Counted from the first letter of the stretch, positions 35,226 to 45,153 are shown. The stretch: DNA of 64,000 nucleotides from Nitrosospira multiformis (GCF_900110185.1 NZ_FOCT01000002.1:248001-312000); one strand, 5' to 3'. Translations and numbers: made by a program. The notes: generated by a model from the sequence alone, not told the origin.

Positions 35226-37301
35226 CTATTGCGCCGCGGCCAGTTCCATCAGCAGCGTCTCCTGAGCGCTTCGCTTCTTGCGCTGACCGGACTGCCTCAG
35301 ATGATAACGACCCTCGCTGTCCATTTCCCAGGCCTGGCAATTATCCTTCAGGAATACATACAGACCTTCTTCGAGCACGCGCTTTTTCAGCTTGGGTTCC
35401 AGAACCGGAAAGCAGATCTCGATCCTTCGAAAAAAGTTTCGATCCATCCAGTCGGCGCTGGAAAGGTAGATATCGTAAGCGCCGCCATTGCGAAAATAGA
35501 AAATCCGGCTGTGCTCGAGAAAGCGGCCGATAATGGAGCGTACCCGAATGTTTTCTGAGAGTCCTTTAATCCCAGGCCGCAAGGCGCACACCCCGCGAAC
35601 AATGAGATCGATCTTTACGCCTGTCTCGGAAGCGGCATAGAGGGCCTTGATGACTCCCGGTTCCAGCAATGCGTTCATCTTTGCGATAATTCGGGCAGGC
35701 TTTCCTGCTTTCGCATTCTGCGCTTCGTTTTCAATGGATGCGATCATCTGGCTATGGAAACTGAAGGGAGATTGCCAGAGATATTTGAGTTTTCCCGCTT
35801 TGCCCAGTCCCGTAAGCTGCGTGAAAACCTCGTTCACATCAGCGCAGAAATCCTCTTGGCAGCTGAACAAGCCGAAATCGGTATAGAGCCGGGCTGTGCT
35901 GGCGTGATAATTCCCGGTGCCGACATGAACGTAACGCCGAAGGCTGCCTTCCTCACGCCGCACTATCATTGCCATCTTTGCATGTGTCTTATGCCCTACC
36001 ACTCCATACACCACATGCGCCCCCACATTCTCCAGCCGGCTGGCCCAGTTGATATTGGCCTCTTCATCGAACCGGGCCAACAGCTCCACCACCACAGTGA
36101 CCTCTTTTCCGCTGCTCGCGGCGGCGATAAGCGCGGCCATGACCTGGGAATCGGCACCGGTACGATATACGGTCTGCTTGATGGCGACTACGTCCGGATC
36201 GGTTGCAGCCTGCTGGAGAAAATGAATTACCGGCTGGAACGACTGGTAGGGATGGTGTAACAGGATATCGTTCTTGCGAATCAACTGAAAAATGTCAGAC
36301 GCTTTTTTCTTTTGCAGCGTGAGCGGCAAACCCGGGATGAAAGACAGATATCTCAGATCGGGCCGGTCTATGCGTTCGAAGACGTGCATCATCCGCGCCA
36401 GATTCACGGGCCCCTCTACCTGATAGAAATCCTCCTGAGCAAGACCGAGCTGCTCCAGCAGAAAAGCCGACATATGCAGGGGGCAATTGTCCGCCACTTC
36501 CAGCCTCACGGCATTGCCGAAGTGGCGCTGCGGCAGTTCACCCTGTAGCGCAATGCGCAGATTCTTGACTTCTTCCTCATCCACGAACAGATCGCTATTG
36601 CGCGTGGCGCGAAATTGATAGCAGCCGAGCACATTCATCCCGGCGAATAATTCCCCTACGTGCGCATGCAGGATGGAAGAGAGAAATACAAAATTATAAG
36701 TGCTGCTGCTGATTTCAGCCGGCAACTGAATCAGTCTGGGCAGCACGCGGGGGGCCTGCACGATGGCAACTCCGGAATTACGCCCGAAAGCGTCCTTGCC
36801 CTCGAGTTCAACCGCAAAATTCAGGCTCTTGTTGAGCACTCGAGGAAAGGGATGTGAAATGTCAAGGCCGATGGGAGTCAGCACCGGCATCATTTCGCGA
36901 AAGAAGTAAGACTTGATCCACGCGCGCTGTGCGTCATTCCAGGCGGCGCGCCTCAGAAAATGGATCCCTTCACTGGCAAGGCCGGGCAAAATCTGCTGAT
37001 TCAGCAACGCGTACTGCCGCGCCACCAGCGTATGCGTCTGTTCGCTCACCAATCTGAATATCTGATGCGGCAGCATGCCAGCTGGATCAAAACCGCGGGT
37101 ATCGAGTTTGATCTGCTCCTTGATCCCCGCGACACGAACCTCGAAGAACTCGTCCAGGTTACTGCTGACAATGCAAAGAAACTTCAGGCGCTCAAGAAGC
37201 GGGGTGTCCTCATTTTCGGCCTGCGCAAGCACCCTCCGGTTGAATTCAATCTGGCCAACCTCTCGATTGAGGAATTGACCGGAAGCTCTGGAATCGGTCA
37301 T
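35226..37301 (-). CDS. ppk: polyphosphate kinase 1
   Basis: A 691-residue PPK1 that polymerises the gamma phosphate of ATP. The N domain starts FLNREVGQIEFNRRVLAQA and has FLCIVSSNLDEFFEVRVAG. The catalytic C domains contain IKQTVYRTG, VVGHKTHAKMAMI and VHVGTGNYHASTARLYTDFG, with the phospho-acceptor His candidates, and IRVRSIIGRFLEHSRI. I set the start at ATG 37301 (MTDSRASG); an open extension to 37355 abuts the yggX gene and looks uninformative. Peripheral membrane location is known for the family. It probably shares a transcript with yggX upstream and the CYTH-CHAD gene downstream. Confidence 0.94.
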   Translation of the reverse strand: MTDSRASGQFLNREVGQIEFNRRVLAQAENEDTPLLERLKFLCIVSSNLDEFFEVRVAGIKEQIKLDTRGFDPAGMLPHQIFRLVSEQTHTLVARQYALLNQQILPGLASEGIHFLRRAAWNDAQRAWIKSYFFREMMPVLTPIGLDISHPFPRVLNKSLNFAVELEGKDAFGRNSGVAIVQAPRVLPRLIQLPAEISSSTYNFVFLSSILHAHVGELFAGMNVLGCYQFRATRNSDLFVDEEEVKNLRIALQGELPQRHFGNAVRLEVADNCPLHMSAFLLEQLGLAQEDFYQVEGPVNLARMMHVFERIDRPDLRYLSFIPGLPLTLQKKKASDIFQLIRKNDILLHHPYQSFQPVIHFLQQAATDPDVVAIKQTVYRTGADSQVMAALIAAASSGKEVTVVVELLARFDEEANINWASRLENVGAHVVYGVVGHKTHAKMAMIVRREEGSLRRYVHVGTGNYHASTARLYTDFGLFSCQEDFCADVNEVFTQLTGLGKAGKLKYLWQSPFSFHSQMIASIENEAQNAKAGKPARIIAKMNALLEPGVIKALYAASETGVKIDLIVRGVCALRPGIKGLSENIRVRSIIGRFLEHSRIFYFRNGGAYDIYLSSADWMDRNFFRRIEICFPVLEPKLKKRVLEEGLYVFLKDNCQAWEMDSEGRYHLRQSGQRKKRSAQETLLMELAAAQ

Positions 37302-37354
37302 GCCGTCTCTGAATATATCCAATGCAATCACTTCAAGCTGCCATGTATCTGGCA

Positions 37355-37627
37355 TTATTTAGCAAGAGGTACATAGCCACGAGGTTGTTCCGCACCGCTT
37401 CCGAAGAAATATGCCTCGAGCTGTTCGGCCAGATATTTGCGCGCCTTGATGTCCGACAGATTCAAATGATACTCGTTGACCAGCATGGTTTGGTGCTTGA
37501 TCCAGCCCGCCCATGCCTCTTTCGAGACATTCTCAAAAATACGCTTTCCCAACTCGCCTGGATAAGGCGGAAAATCCAGACCTTCCAGTTCCCGCCCAAG
37601 CTTGATGCAATTTACGGTTCTTCCCAT
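37355..37627 (-). CDS. yggX: YggX family iron-trafficking/oxidative protection protein
   Basis: A 90-residue protein matching the YggX family throughout: [19 protein letters not shown], then [18 protein letters not shown] and [14 protein letters not shown], ending PRGYVPLAK. The single Cys at residue 7 is the conserved one. The family protects iron-sulfur clusters and may move Fe(II). The length is exactly typical. It lies just upstream of ppk on the same strand. Confidence 0.94.
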   Translation of the reverse strand: MGRTVNCIKLGRELEGLDFPPYPGELGKRIFENVSKEAWAGWIKHQTMLVNEYHLNLSDIKARKYLAEQLEAYFFGSGAEQPRGYVPLAK

Positions 37628-37735
37628 TGCTGTCTCCGAAATATAACAAAATGCAGACTATCAGAGCGCCGTGCGCTGCACTCTTTGATTACCGCGACAG
37701 GATAGTCGATCCAGCAGCCGGAATCTGACCGCTGA

Positions 37736-39064
37736 TTAAAGGGGTTTCATAAATACCTTCGAGCGCCGTTGATAATTGTATAGCCCCTGCTTCACCTTGG
37801 GTAATTGACTCACGTCTGCTGAAAGGAAGCCGCGCTCGACGAACCAGTGGGCTGTCCGAGTGGTAAGGACGAACAGTTTTTTACTGCCCTGGGATCTCGC
37901 CTTCGCCTCAATAGCCTTGAGCAGCGCATCTCCACAGCCCGCGCTACGATATTCAGGATGAACGGTAAGACAGGCGAGCTCGCCCGCCATGTCGTCCGGA
38001 AAAGGATAGAGTGCCGCACAACCGACAGTCATGCGATCATGCTCGATCACGACGAAGCGATCGATTTCCATCTCCAGCAACTCGCGGCTCCGCCGCACCA
38101 ACGTCCCGTCCGCTTCGAGAGGCTCGATCAGTTGCAAAATCGCGCCCACGTCCTCTATTCGTGCATCCCGCAGGTTTTGCAACGGACCTTCCGATATCAT
38201 TGTCCCGATGCCACTGTGGGTGAATAGCTCCTGTAAAATAGCGCCGTCGACGTGCCGGCTTATGAGGTGAACGCGCGATACTCCGCGTTCACAGGCGTGC
38301 AAGGCAAAAGGCAGATAAAGCTGTGCATCCTCGGCAAGCTTTACCGTTTTCCTGCCAAACTCCTTAAGCAAGCTCCTGCCCTCCGCCACCGTCAGTTCCC
38401 GCAGCAGCAACGCCTGTTCGCTGTCTACAGTGCTCTTTTCGATCCCCTCGGTATCCATCAGAAATATGAGTTTCTCGGCCTTGAGGGCGATCGCAGTCTC
38501 AGCTGCGACATTTTCCAGCGTCAAATTAAAGATCTCGCCGGTAGGGGAGTAGCCAAGCGGCGACAGTAATGCCAACTCACCTTGCTCGAGCCGCGAGCGG
38601 ATGGCGGAAATATCCACCTTGCGTACTTCTCCGGTATGCATCAGGTCAATACCCTCTATCACGCCGATTGGCCTTGCAGTAACAAAGTTGCCGCTGGCGA
38701 CGCGAATCGCAGCGTTGGCCATCGGTGAATTCGGCAAACCCATTGACAGCAGTGCTTCGATTTCGACACGTACCCGCCCGATCGATTCCTTGACACACTG
38801 CAACGCAGCCGCATCGGTAACGCGCATACCCCGTATATATGTCGTCTGCAGGTCATGTTCGTTTAAGCGCGACTCGATCTGGGGGCGCGCACCGTGCACC
38901 AGCACCAGACGTACGCCTAAGCTGGCGAGCAGATTGAGATCGTGTACGAGTTCGATGAATTTTCCGTCCGCAACGACTTCCCCGCCGAAAGCGACCACGA
39001 AAACTTTATGACGGAAGCTGTTGATATAAGGCGCTACCGACCGGAACCAGGTCACGAAATCCAT
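37736..39064 (-). CDS. argA: N-acetylglutamate synthase
   Basis: A 442-residue fusion typical of ArgA. The N-terminal amino-acid-kinase-like domain (FVVAFGGEVVADGKFIELV, LVLVHGARPQIESRL) is the arginine-binding regulatory part. The C-terminal GNAT domain (about 295-442) has CLTVHPEYRSAGCGDALLKAIEAKA, the acetyl-CoA site. It makes N-acetylglutamate, the first arginine-pathway intermediate. ATG 39064 follows the rsmE stop by two bases; a TTG six bases earlier is also in frame. The coupling to rsmE suggests one transcript. Confidence 0.94.
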   Translation of the reverse strand: MDFVTWFRSVAPYINSFRHKVFVVAFGGEVVADGKFIELVHDLNLLASLGVRLVLVHGARPQIESRLNEHDLQTTYIRGMRVTDAAALQCVKESIGRVRVEIEALLSMGLPNSPMANAAIRVASGNFVTARPIGVIEGIDLMHTGEVRKVDISAIRSRLEQGELALLSPLGYSPTGEIFNLTLENVAAETAIALKAEKLIFLMDTEGIEKSTVDSEQALLLRELTVAEGRSLLKEFGRKTVKLAEDAQLYLPFALHACERGVSRVHLISRHVDGAILQELFTHSGIGTMISEGPLQNLRDARIEDVGAILQLIEPLEADGTLVRRSRELLEMEIDRFVVIEHDRMTVGCAALYPFPDDMAGELACLTVHPEYRSAGCGDALLKAIEAKARSQGSKKLFVLTTRTAHWFVERGFLSADVSQLPKVKQGLYNYQRRSKVFMKPL

Positions 39065-39066
39065 GA

Positions 39067-39834
39067 TCAATAATCACCCCATAGCGCCTGCATTGCTCCC
39101 ACTGCCGCCAGCGCAGCGCTCTCCGTTCGCAGTATGCGGTGACCCAGACGCAGCGGAATGAAACCCGCAACCATTGCAGCCGCTTCCTCATCCTCGGTAA
39201 ACCCTCCTTCGGGCCCTACGAGCAAAATGATCGAGCCGATATTCGAAGGGTGCTTGAAATCCCGCAAACCCTTTGTTGCAAAAGGCGAGAGCATGAAGCA
39301 AGCATCGGGAGAAAGACTGCCACTGGACGTTCTGCATGATTCGGTTTGCCTACCCAGCCAGTTCTGGAGGGTCGCGAGTGGCAGCACTTCCGGCACATGG
39401 TTTCTGCCGCATTGCTCGCACGCGGAGATAACGACCTTTTGCAAATGGCTCACGCGTTTTTCCCCGCGTTCACCGCTGAGTCTCACCACACTCTGCTTGG
39501 TAATGAGAGGCTGAATTCGGGTTACACCCAGTTCCACTGCTTTCTGCACGATCCAGTCCATCTTTTCACCCATACACACCGCTTGAGCAAGCAGAATGGT
39601 GAGCGGGGATTCGCGCTCGACCTGTACATGCCTTTCGACTACAACAGCCACACCCTGCTTGCTGATTCGCGAAATGACAGAGGTGAATTCTCCACCGTCG
39701 CCATTGAACAACACCACTTCATCGCCTGGCTCGAGTCTCAGAACACGAGCGGCATGATGCGCAACTGCTGAGGGCAATTCCAGGATCTGTCCGGCAAGAA
39801 TTTCGATAGGGCAGTAAAAGCGGGGAAGCGTCAT
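39067..39834 (-). CDS. rsmE: 16S rRNA m3U1498 methyltransferase
   Basis: A 255-residue SPOUT methyltransferase. It begins LPRFYCPIEI and has HHAARVLRLEPGDEVVLFNGDG (the PUA-like part), AVCMGEKMDWIVQKAVELGVTRIQPL, and the SAM-knot motifs LLVGPEGGFTEDE and LRLGHRILRTESAALAAVGA. The start is set at ATG 39834; a TTG at 39867 behind AGAAAGG would add 11 residues with no family counterpart. It modifies U1498 of 16S rRNA and is followed directly by argA. Confidence 0.93.
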   Translation of the reverse strand: MTLPRFYCPIEILAGQILELPSAVAHHAARVLRLEPGDEVVLFNGDGGEFTSVISRISKQGVAVVVERHVQVERESPLTILLAQAVCMGEKMDWIVQKAVELGVTRIQPLITKQSVVRLSGERGEKRVSHLQKVVISACEQCGRNHVPEVLPLATLQNWLGRQTESCRTSSGSLSPDACFMLSPFATKGLRDFKHPSNIGSIILLVGPEGGFTEDEEAAAMVAGFIPLRLGHRILRTESAALAAVGAMQALWGDY

Positions 39835-40059
39835 TGCATATTCAGTATCAGACGGTGGAACAATCAATGCGCCTTTCTCATGATAGTATTGGGGTCTCAG
39901 CAGTCCTGCTTGAACAAACGCTGTCGAGATAGCCGCGCTGCTTTCAATTATATCCGCACGACAAGCTTCTGCGAAAAGACACCGCTCGGCTTCTGCCTGG
40001 ATTGCGCAGGAAACGACATCTGGTATTCGTTATAAGGAAATGAAATCTGGGGGAAAAAT

Positions 40060-40617
40060 ATGGCGAGCCTGGAAACACCGGTCTGTGATTTCGGCTGGAA
40101 AGCAATTGATTTCGATTTACCGGGAGTAGATGGAAAGCACTACAATCTGGCCTCAGTCAAGGGTGAAAAAGGATTGCTCGTGATGTTCATCTGCAATCAT
40201 TGTCCTTATGTGAAGGCCGTGCGCGAACGGATCATCCGCGATGTCAACGAATTGCGTGAGCAGGGTGTCGGCGCTATCGCAATCATGTCGAACGACCCAT
40301 CGGACTACCCCGAGGACTCATTTGAAAACATGGGGCGCGTAGCCCGGGAATATGCCTACCCCTTTCCCTATGTCTGGGATGAAACCCAGGAAGTAGCAAA
40401 GGCATATGGCGCAGTCTGCACGCCGGATTTTTTCGGCTTCAATCACAAGCTCGAATTGCAGTATCGCGGCCGCCTGGATGCTTCCCGGAAGGAAGCCGCG
40501 CCGGTGGATGCACGACGTGACCTTTTCGAAGGAATGCTTCAGGTAGCCCGCACCGGCGCTGGTCCCAAGGACCAGATTCCCAGCATCGGCTGCTCCATCA
40601 AATGGCGAGTGGACTAG
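40060..40617 (+). CDS. thioredoxin-fold redoxin
   Basis: A 185-residue cytoplasmic protein of the thioredoxin/AhpC-TSA group. The active-site region is LVMFICNHCPYVKAV, a CxxC (Cys-Asn-His-Cys) after the first strand, with the later conserved GAVCTPDFFGF holding the cis-Pro and an extra Cys. A signal peptide is absent. Proteins with this NHCPYV site are widespread but not well characterised; peroxide or thiol-disulfide exchange is the likely chemistry. GGGGGAAA precedes the ATG. It is coupled to the next gene by a three-base gap. Confidence 0.83.
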   Translation: MASLETPVCDFGWKAIDFDLPGVDGKHYNLASVKGEKGLLVMFICNHCPYVKAVRERIIRDVNELREQGVGAIAIMSNDPSDYPEDSFENMGRVAREYAYPFPYVWDETQEVAKAYGAVCTPDFFGFNHKLELQYRGRLDASRKEAAPVDARRDLFEGMLQVARTGAGPKDQIPSIGCSIKWRVD

Positions 40618-40620
40618 CCG

Positions 40621-41403
40621 GTGATTGATGCAGTTATCGCTGCCGTCAAAGCAGTTGCCCAGCAGGAAATTCTGCCGCGCTATATGAAAGTTGCGCGACA
40701 GCGCAAGGTCGATGGAAGCCTGTTTACGGAAGCTGATCTTGCCACGCAGGAAACGCTCGCGCGCGAGTTGAGCAAGATCTATCCTGGTCCGGTGGTGGGA
40801 GAAGAAATGACGGAGAACGAGCAGGTCGCGCACTGGCGGGAAGGCGATGCGGGACTTTGGTGCATGGATCCGATAGACGGGACTTCCAATTTCGTCAACG
40901 GCTTGTCCTACTTTGCCGTTTCAGTAGCACTGATGCGCCATGGCAGAAGCGTTCTGGGAGTGGTTTACAATCCAGTGGCAGATGAAATGTTCTACGCCGA
41001 AAAAGGCAGGGGCGCATTCCTGAATGGGGAAAAATTGCCAATAAAGGAAGATGTGCCGCCGCTAAGTGCGGCCATCGCGAGCGTGGACCTGAAACGGCTC
41101 GGTCGCAGGCTTGCACAGGAAGTCTCTACGGCAAAGCCGTTTTCTTCTCACCGCAACTTCGGCTCCTGTGCCCTGGAATGGTGTTACACCGCTGCCGGAC
41201 GCTTTGACCTGTATCTGCACGGCGGGCAAAAACTATGGGACTACGCTGCAGGCAGCCTGATTCTGGAGGAAGCAGGCGGTCACATGTGCGGCTTGAACGA
41301 GGATGATTTCTGGACTGAGCCGCTCTGGCAGCGCTCAGCCATTGCTGCCCTTGATCTGAATCTTTTCATGCAGTGGCGCGACTGGGTACGCGCACATCGA
41401 TAG
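40621..41403 (+). CDS. inositol monophosphatase-family phosphatase
   Basis: A 260-residue Mg-dependent phosphatase. Metal-binding motifs are present: GEEMTEN (Glu), WCMDPIDGTSNF with Asp83, Asp86 and Gly87-Thr, and LWDYAAGSLILEEAGG (Asp). It could act on inositol phosphate, histidinol phosphate, fructose-1,6-bisphosphate or 3'-phosphoadenosine-5'-phosphate; the motifs do not decide. Translation starts at a GTG three bases after the redoxin stop, so the two are coupled. A weak TTTCCTC/GAGGAAA hairpin lies at 41456-41482 after it. Confidence 0.85.
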   Translation: MIDAVIAAVKAVAQQEILPRYMKVARQRKVDGSLFTEADLATQETLARELSKIYPGPVVGEEMTENEQVAHWREGDAGLWCMDPIDGTSNFVNGLSYFAVSVALMRHGRSVLGVVYNPVADEMFYAEKGRGAFLNGEKLPIKEDVPPLSAAIASVDLKRLGRRLAQEVSTAKPFSSHRNFGSCALEWCYTAAGRFDLYLHGGQKLWDYAAGSLILEEAGGHMCGLNEDDFWTEPLWQRSAIAALDLNLFMQWRDWVRAHR

Positions 41404-41897
41404 CTTGCGGCCCTGACCGACTCACAGCTTCAAAGCGCGAAAAGATAGGCGGGAGTTTCCTCCTTTGACCTTTGAGAGGAAAACTTCTTGTCCACAACCT
41501 CCGACCGGATCTCACAATACTATAGGCCACTCTACTCCGCAGCCTCAAGCGAACACCGATAACCATGCAAACAAACTGGGAGCACGAAATCATCTTTTCT
41601 ACACGATACCTGGATCTCTTGCTATATTTCTACGCTAAGTTTACTCGAACTCTGCCATTTGAGTGCGGGTATCAAGGAGGCCGGGGCGAACGACTTATCC
41701 TGTCGCACTTTATATTCAAGCTGACGAGTCGTAATAGCACTGGCAAAACCAATGGAAAGCATGAGCATCCACTGTCCTCCCGAAATCGAACAGTCCTCGT
41801 TTCACTGGGACCGCGCAGAGGTGTAAAGTTGAGTACTGGCTAGATATGCAGGAGTTTGAAGGTAGACCTGGTCGCTGATTCGGAAAAGGGAATTTAC
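41404..41897. other. intergenic region before the TPR lipoprotein gene
   Basis: A 494-base stretch with no convincing gene. It holds a weak 7-bp hairpin at 41456-41482 (TTTCCTC with GAGGAAA) and, near the 3' end, AAGGG eight bases before ATG 41898. I looked for a sigma-54 site like those found downstream and saw only mis-spaced TGGC matches. Short open frames here look accidental. Confidence 0.5.
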
Positions 41898-44687
41898 ATG
41901 CGCGCTTTTAGAAAGACTGCTTTAAAAAAGACGGGGCTGATGCTCGTAATCGCTGCCGCCCTCACCGCAGGGAGCATGCAAGGCTGTAACAAAGCGGAGG
42001 ATCCGGCGAAGCTGATGGCGGATGCGAAGCGCTACGAAGAAAGCGGGGATCACAAGTCAGCCATTATCCAGCTAAAAAATGTCTTGCAGCAGAACCCGGA
42101 TAATTCGGAAGCGCGGTATCTGCTTGGCGCAATATACAACAAGACCGGGGATTTTCAGTCCGCGGAGAAGGAGCTCCGCAAGGCATTGAGCCTGGGGATG
42201 GATGCCGGCAAGGTGCTGCCCGAACTGGGACAAGTCCTGCTCAGGCTAGGCGCCTATCAACAAATCCTGGATGAAACGAAAGAACTGGCCGGCAAAACAA
42301 AGTCAGCGCATATACTCACGCTCCGGGGGAATGCGCAGCTCGGATTAGGCAAGGCTTCGGAAGCAAAGGCACTGTTCGAGCAAGCGCTTGGACAAAACCC
42401 CGATTCTGCCGAGGCACTCATCGGCCTGGCAAAATATTCCCTGCTGCAAAGGGATGTGGAAGCCGCAGCCCATTTCTCGGAACAGGCGGTTTCCAGGAGT
42501 CCGCAAAATGTCGATGCCTGGTTGTTCAAGGGCGACCTTCTGCGGATGCAAGGCAAATCCGGGGAAGCTCTGGCGGCCTATGACCAAGTGGTGAAGCTGA
42601 AGCCGAATGCGGCCGTTGCCTATATCAACAAGGCATTCATCGAAATTGGAAGGGGCAAGTTCGAGGCGGCAAAGGCGGATATCGATGCTGCACGCAAGAT
42701 CAGTCCCAGTCTGATGGTGTTCTATACCCAGGCTTTGCTCGATTTCAGTCAGCAAAAGCCTGCTGCCGCGCTGGAATCGCTCCAGCAGGTACTCAGCAAA
42801 TCCCCGGAGCACATGCCCAGCGTGTTGCTCGCAGGCGCAGTACAGTTTGCTCTGGGATCCATGCCGCAGGCTGAGCAGCACCTGAAACATTATCTGGAGA
42901 AGGACCCATCAAACCTTTACGCACGCAAGCTGCTCGCTTCTGTTCTGCTGAAAAACCGCGAGACCAAGCGCGCCTTAGACGTCCTAGCCCCGGCACTCAA
43001 AAATGTGAAAGAGGATCCTCAGTTATTCGCCTTGACCGGTGAATCTTACATGCAAGCCAGGGATTTTGCGAAAGCCACGGAATACTTTGAGAAGGCCAGC
43101 GATATCGCACCGAGAAGTGCGATGCTTCATACCGCTCTAAGCATGAGCAGGTTGGGGCAGGGGGAGAGCGCGCGCGCCATCTCCGAACTGGAAACAGCGA
43201 CAAAACTCGACCCCAAATCGCCGCGCACAGGAATCCTGCTGGTCATGACCCATTTACGCCTCAAGGAATTCGACAAGGCGTTAGCTGCAGTAAAAGCATT
43301 GGAGAAGGAGAATCCGGATAATCCACTCATTCAAAACCTGAAAGGTGGTATATATCTGGGCAAGAAGGATGTGGGAAATGCGCGTACCAGTTTTGAAAAG
43401 GCCCTTGCTATCGACCCAACCTATTTCCCAGCCATAGTAAATCTGGCTCAACTCGACCTTCAGGATAAGAAACCGGATGCCGCCAGAAAACGCTTCGAAG
43501 CTATGCTCGAAAAGGACAAGAAGAATATTCCGGCCATGACGGCACTAGCAGATCTTGCTGTCAACCAGGGACGACCAAAGGAGGCGACCGAGTGGCTGGA
43601 AAAGGCAATGCAAGAGAATCCAAATGTTCTTCAGCCAGCCATCCTGCTGGGATCACATTATCTTCGCTTGAATGAAAAGCAGAAAGCGTTGGCCCTCGCT
43701 AAGAAACTGCAAGGCTCATATCCGAAGGAGCCAGCCACGCTCGACCTGCTGGCACAGGCTCAATTAGCTAATGCCGATAAAGCCGGTGCTTTGGAAAGCT
43801 ATAAGAAGCTGGCCGCCCTAATGCCGGAATCTGCTCTTACCCAATTCCGCATTGCTGTTGTTCACATAACGATGCAAAACATAGCAGCAGCGTCTGATGC
43901 TCTGAAAAAAGCCCTGATGATAAAACCGGATTATCTGGATGCGCAACTCGCGCAAATCGGGATCGAGTCCGGCCAAGGCAATTACGAGAAAGCGATTGCA
44001 ATATCACGTCAAGTTCAGAGGCAGCACAAAAAATCCCCCGCCGGATATATCGCAGAAGGTGATCTATGGCTAAAACAAAAGAATCCCGCCCTTGCCGCCA
44101 GTGCCTACGAACAGGCATTCGCAATCAACAAAAATCCTACCTCGTTGATGAAACTCCACGCGTCACTCAGACAGGCTGGAAAAGATAAAGAGGCAGACCT
44201 TCGTTTGACCGAATGGCTGAAAAAACATCCAGATGACCTATCTACTCGAATGTACCTTGCGGATACGTTTCTCACAGAAGGAAAACTGGCTGCTGCAGTC
44301 GAGCAATATCAAGCTGTCCTGAAAGAGCGGCCGAAATTTGCTCCGGCACTCAATAACCTGGCTACCGCTTATCAGCGCCAAAAGGACCCCAGGGCCTTGG
44401 AATACGCGGAAAAGGCATATCAGTTAGCTACGGAAAACCCGGCAGTACTGGATACACTGGGTTGGGTACTACTGGAGCAGGAAAATATCGCGCGGGCTCT
44501 ACCGCTTCTACAGAAAGCCGCTTCTTTGGCGCCTCAAGCAGGGGAAATTCGCTACCATTTTGCATCCGCACTGGTCAAGTCTGGCAATAAAAGCCAGGCC
44601 CGTAAAGAGCTTGAACAAATTCTGGCTACCGGAAAAACCTTTTCGGGTATAGATGAAGCGAGAGCTCTTCTTGAGCGGATACAGTAG
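41898..44687 (+). CDS. prsT: PEP-CTERM system TPR-repeat lipoprotein (PrsT type)
   Basis: A 929-residue lipoprotein: basic start, hydrophobic core LMLVIAAALTAG and lipobox SMQGC with Cys30. The rest is a long series of about 34-residue tetratricopeptide repeats (for example YEESGDHKSAIIQLKNVLQQNP and ARYLLGAIYNKTGDFQSAEKELRKAL). The repeat content, length and lipoprotein start fit PrsT, found with exosortase/PEP-CTERM loci and thought to help assemble exported polysaccharide or protein. I set the start at ATG 41898 with AAGGG ahead; the open frame begins at 41856 but lacks a ribosome site. It opens the accessory region that includes a PEP-CTERM protein and an exosortase-linked acyltransferase. 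Confidence 0.85.
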   Translation: MRAFRKTALKKTGLMLVIAAALTAGSMQGCNKAEDPAKLMADAKRYEESGDHKSAIIQLKNVLQQNPDNSEARYLLGAIYNKTGDFQSAEKELRKALSLGMDAGKVLPELGQVLLRLGAYQQILDETKELAGKTKSAHILTLRGNAQLGLGKASEAKALFEQALGQNPDSAEALIGLAKYSLLQRDVEAAAHFSEQAVSRSPQNVDAWLFKGDLLRMQGKSGEALAAYDQVVKLKPNAAVAYINKAFIEIGRGKFEAAKADIDAARKISPSLMVFYTQALLDFSQQKPAAALESLQQVLSKSPEHMPSVLLAGAVQFALGSMPQAEQHLKHYLEKDPSNLYARKLLASVLLKNRETKRALDVLAPALKNVKEDPQLFALTGESYMQARDFAKATEYFEKASDIAPRSAMLHTALSMSRLGQGESARAISELETATKLDPKSPRTGILLVMTHLRLKEFDKALAAVKALEKENPDNPLIQNLKGGIYLGKKDVGNARTSFEKALAIDPTYFPAIVNLAQLDLQDKKPDAARKRFEAMLEKDKKNIPAMTALADLAVNQGRPKEATEWLEKAMQENPNVLQPAILLGSHYLRLNEKQKALALAKKLQGSYPKEPATLDLLAQAQLANADKAGALESYKKLAALMPESALTQFRIAVVHITMQNIAAASDALKKALMIKPDYLDAQLAQIGIESGQGNYEKAIAISRQVQRQHKKSPAGYIAEGDLWLKQKNPALAASAYEQAFAINKNPTSLMKLHASLRQAGKDKEADLRLTEWLKKHPDDLSTRMYLADTFLTEGKLAAAVEQYQAVLKERPKFAPALNNLATAYQRQKDPRALEYAEKAYQLATENPAVLDTLGWVLLEQENIARALPLLQKAASLAPQAGEIRYHFASALVKSGNKSQARKELEQILATGKTFSGIDEARALLERIQ

Positions 44688-45153
44688 ACACATCAAACTG
44701 ATTTACTGTCTTACGCATGGTTTTTCGAATATCTTTTTGCTTGAGGCATCGGATTCGCTTTCGCTATTAGCCAATGCTGTCCGGCAGTATGAAATACGGG
44801 GTAGAATGAGGCGGAGGTATCCATGAGGAAGCTCAGCCTCATATGGCCCGCGAGATATACATAACGAATCTCAAGCAAAATGTGGAAGGTATACGACTCG
44901 CGCAACGCTGACGCAGCAACGCAGAAATAAACAAGAATACCCACTAAAATCCTGTCTCTTTCCGGAGACATTATTAATCCTTTATATTTCAATATGCTAC
45001 TTATCAGGACAACTATTGCGTCGCTACTTGGAGACAGTTTCTGAGTCTGTGCGTCAACGCACATAGACAATAACAGCCGATAATATGACTGGGCAATGGT
45101 GGCATGGATATTGCTTGATGTTCCTTATTTTCAACGCTACACGAGGAGCTTCT
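44688..45153. other. intergenic region carrying the sigma-54 promoter of the next gene
   Basis: A 466-base gap between the TPR lipoprotein gene and the acyltransferase gene. Its 3' part has a clear sigma-54 element (45100-45115) and then GAGGAG before ATG 45154. The left 400 bases hold open frames without family character; an upstream activator site may lie there but I cannot identify one. Confidence 0.5.
45100..45115 (+). promoter_or_regulatory. sigma-54 (RpoN) promoter, -24/-12
   Basis: TGGCATGGATATTGCT matches the TGGCACG-N4-TTGCW consensus with a single mismatch (C to T at the sixth base). The GG and GC dinucleotides are exactly 12 bases apart. Transcription would begin near 45126, leaving a 28-base leader with GAGGAG before ATG 45154. 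Confidence 0.75.

Noticed and set aside
35161..35340. Longer start for the CYTH-CHAD protein
   Set aside because: It would overlap the 3' end of ppk by about 115 bases. GTG 35160 with GGAAAAG starts exactly at the conserved CYTH strand.
41844..41860. TGGCTAGATATGC as a sigma-54 promoter for the TPR lipoprotein
   Set aside because: The GG-to-GC spacing is two bases short, and sigma-54 does not tolerate that.
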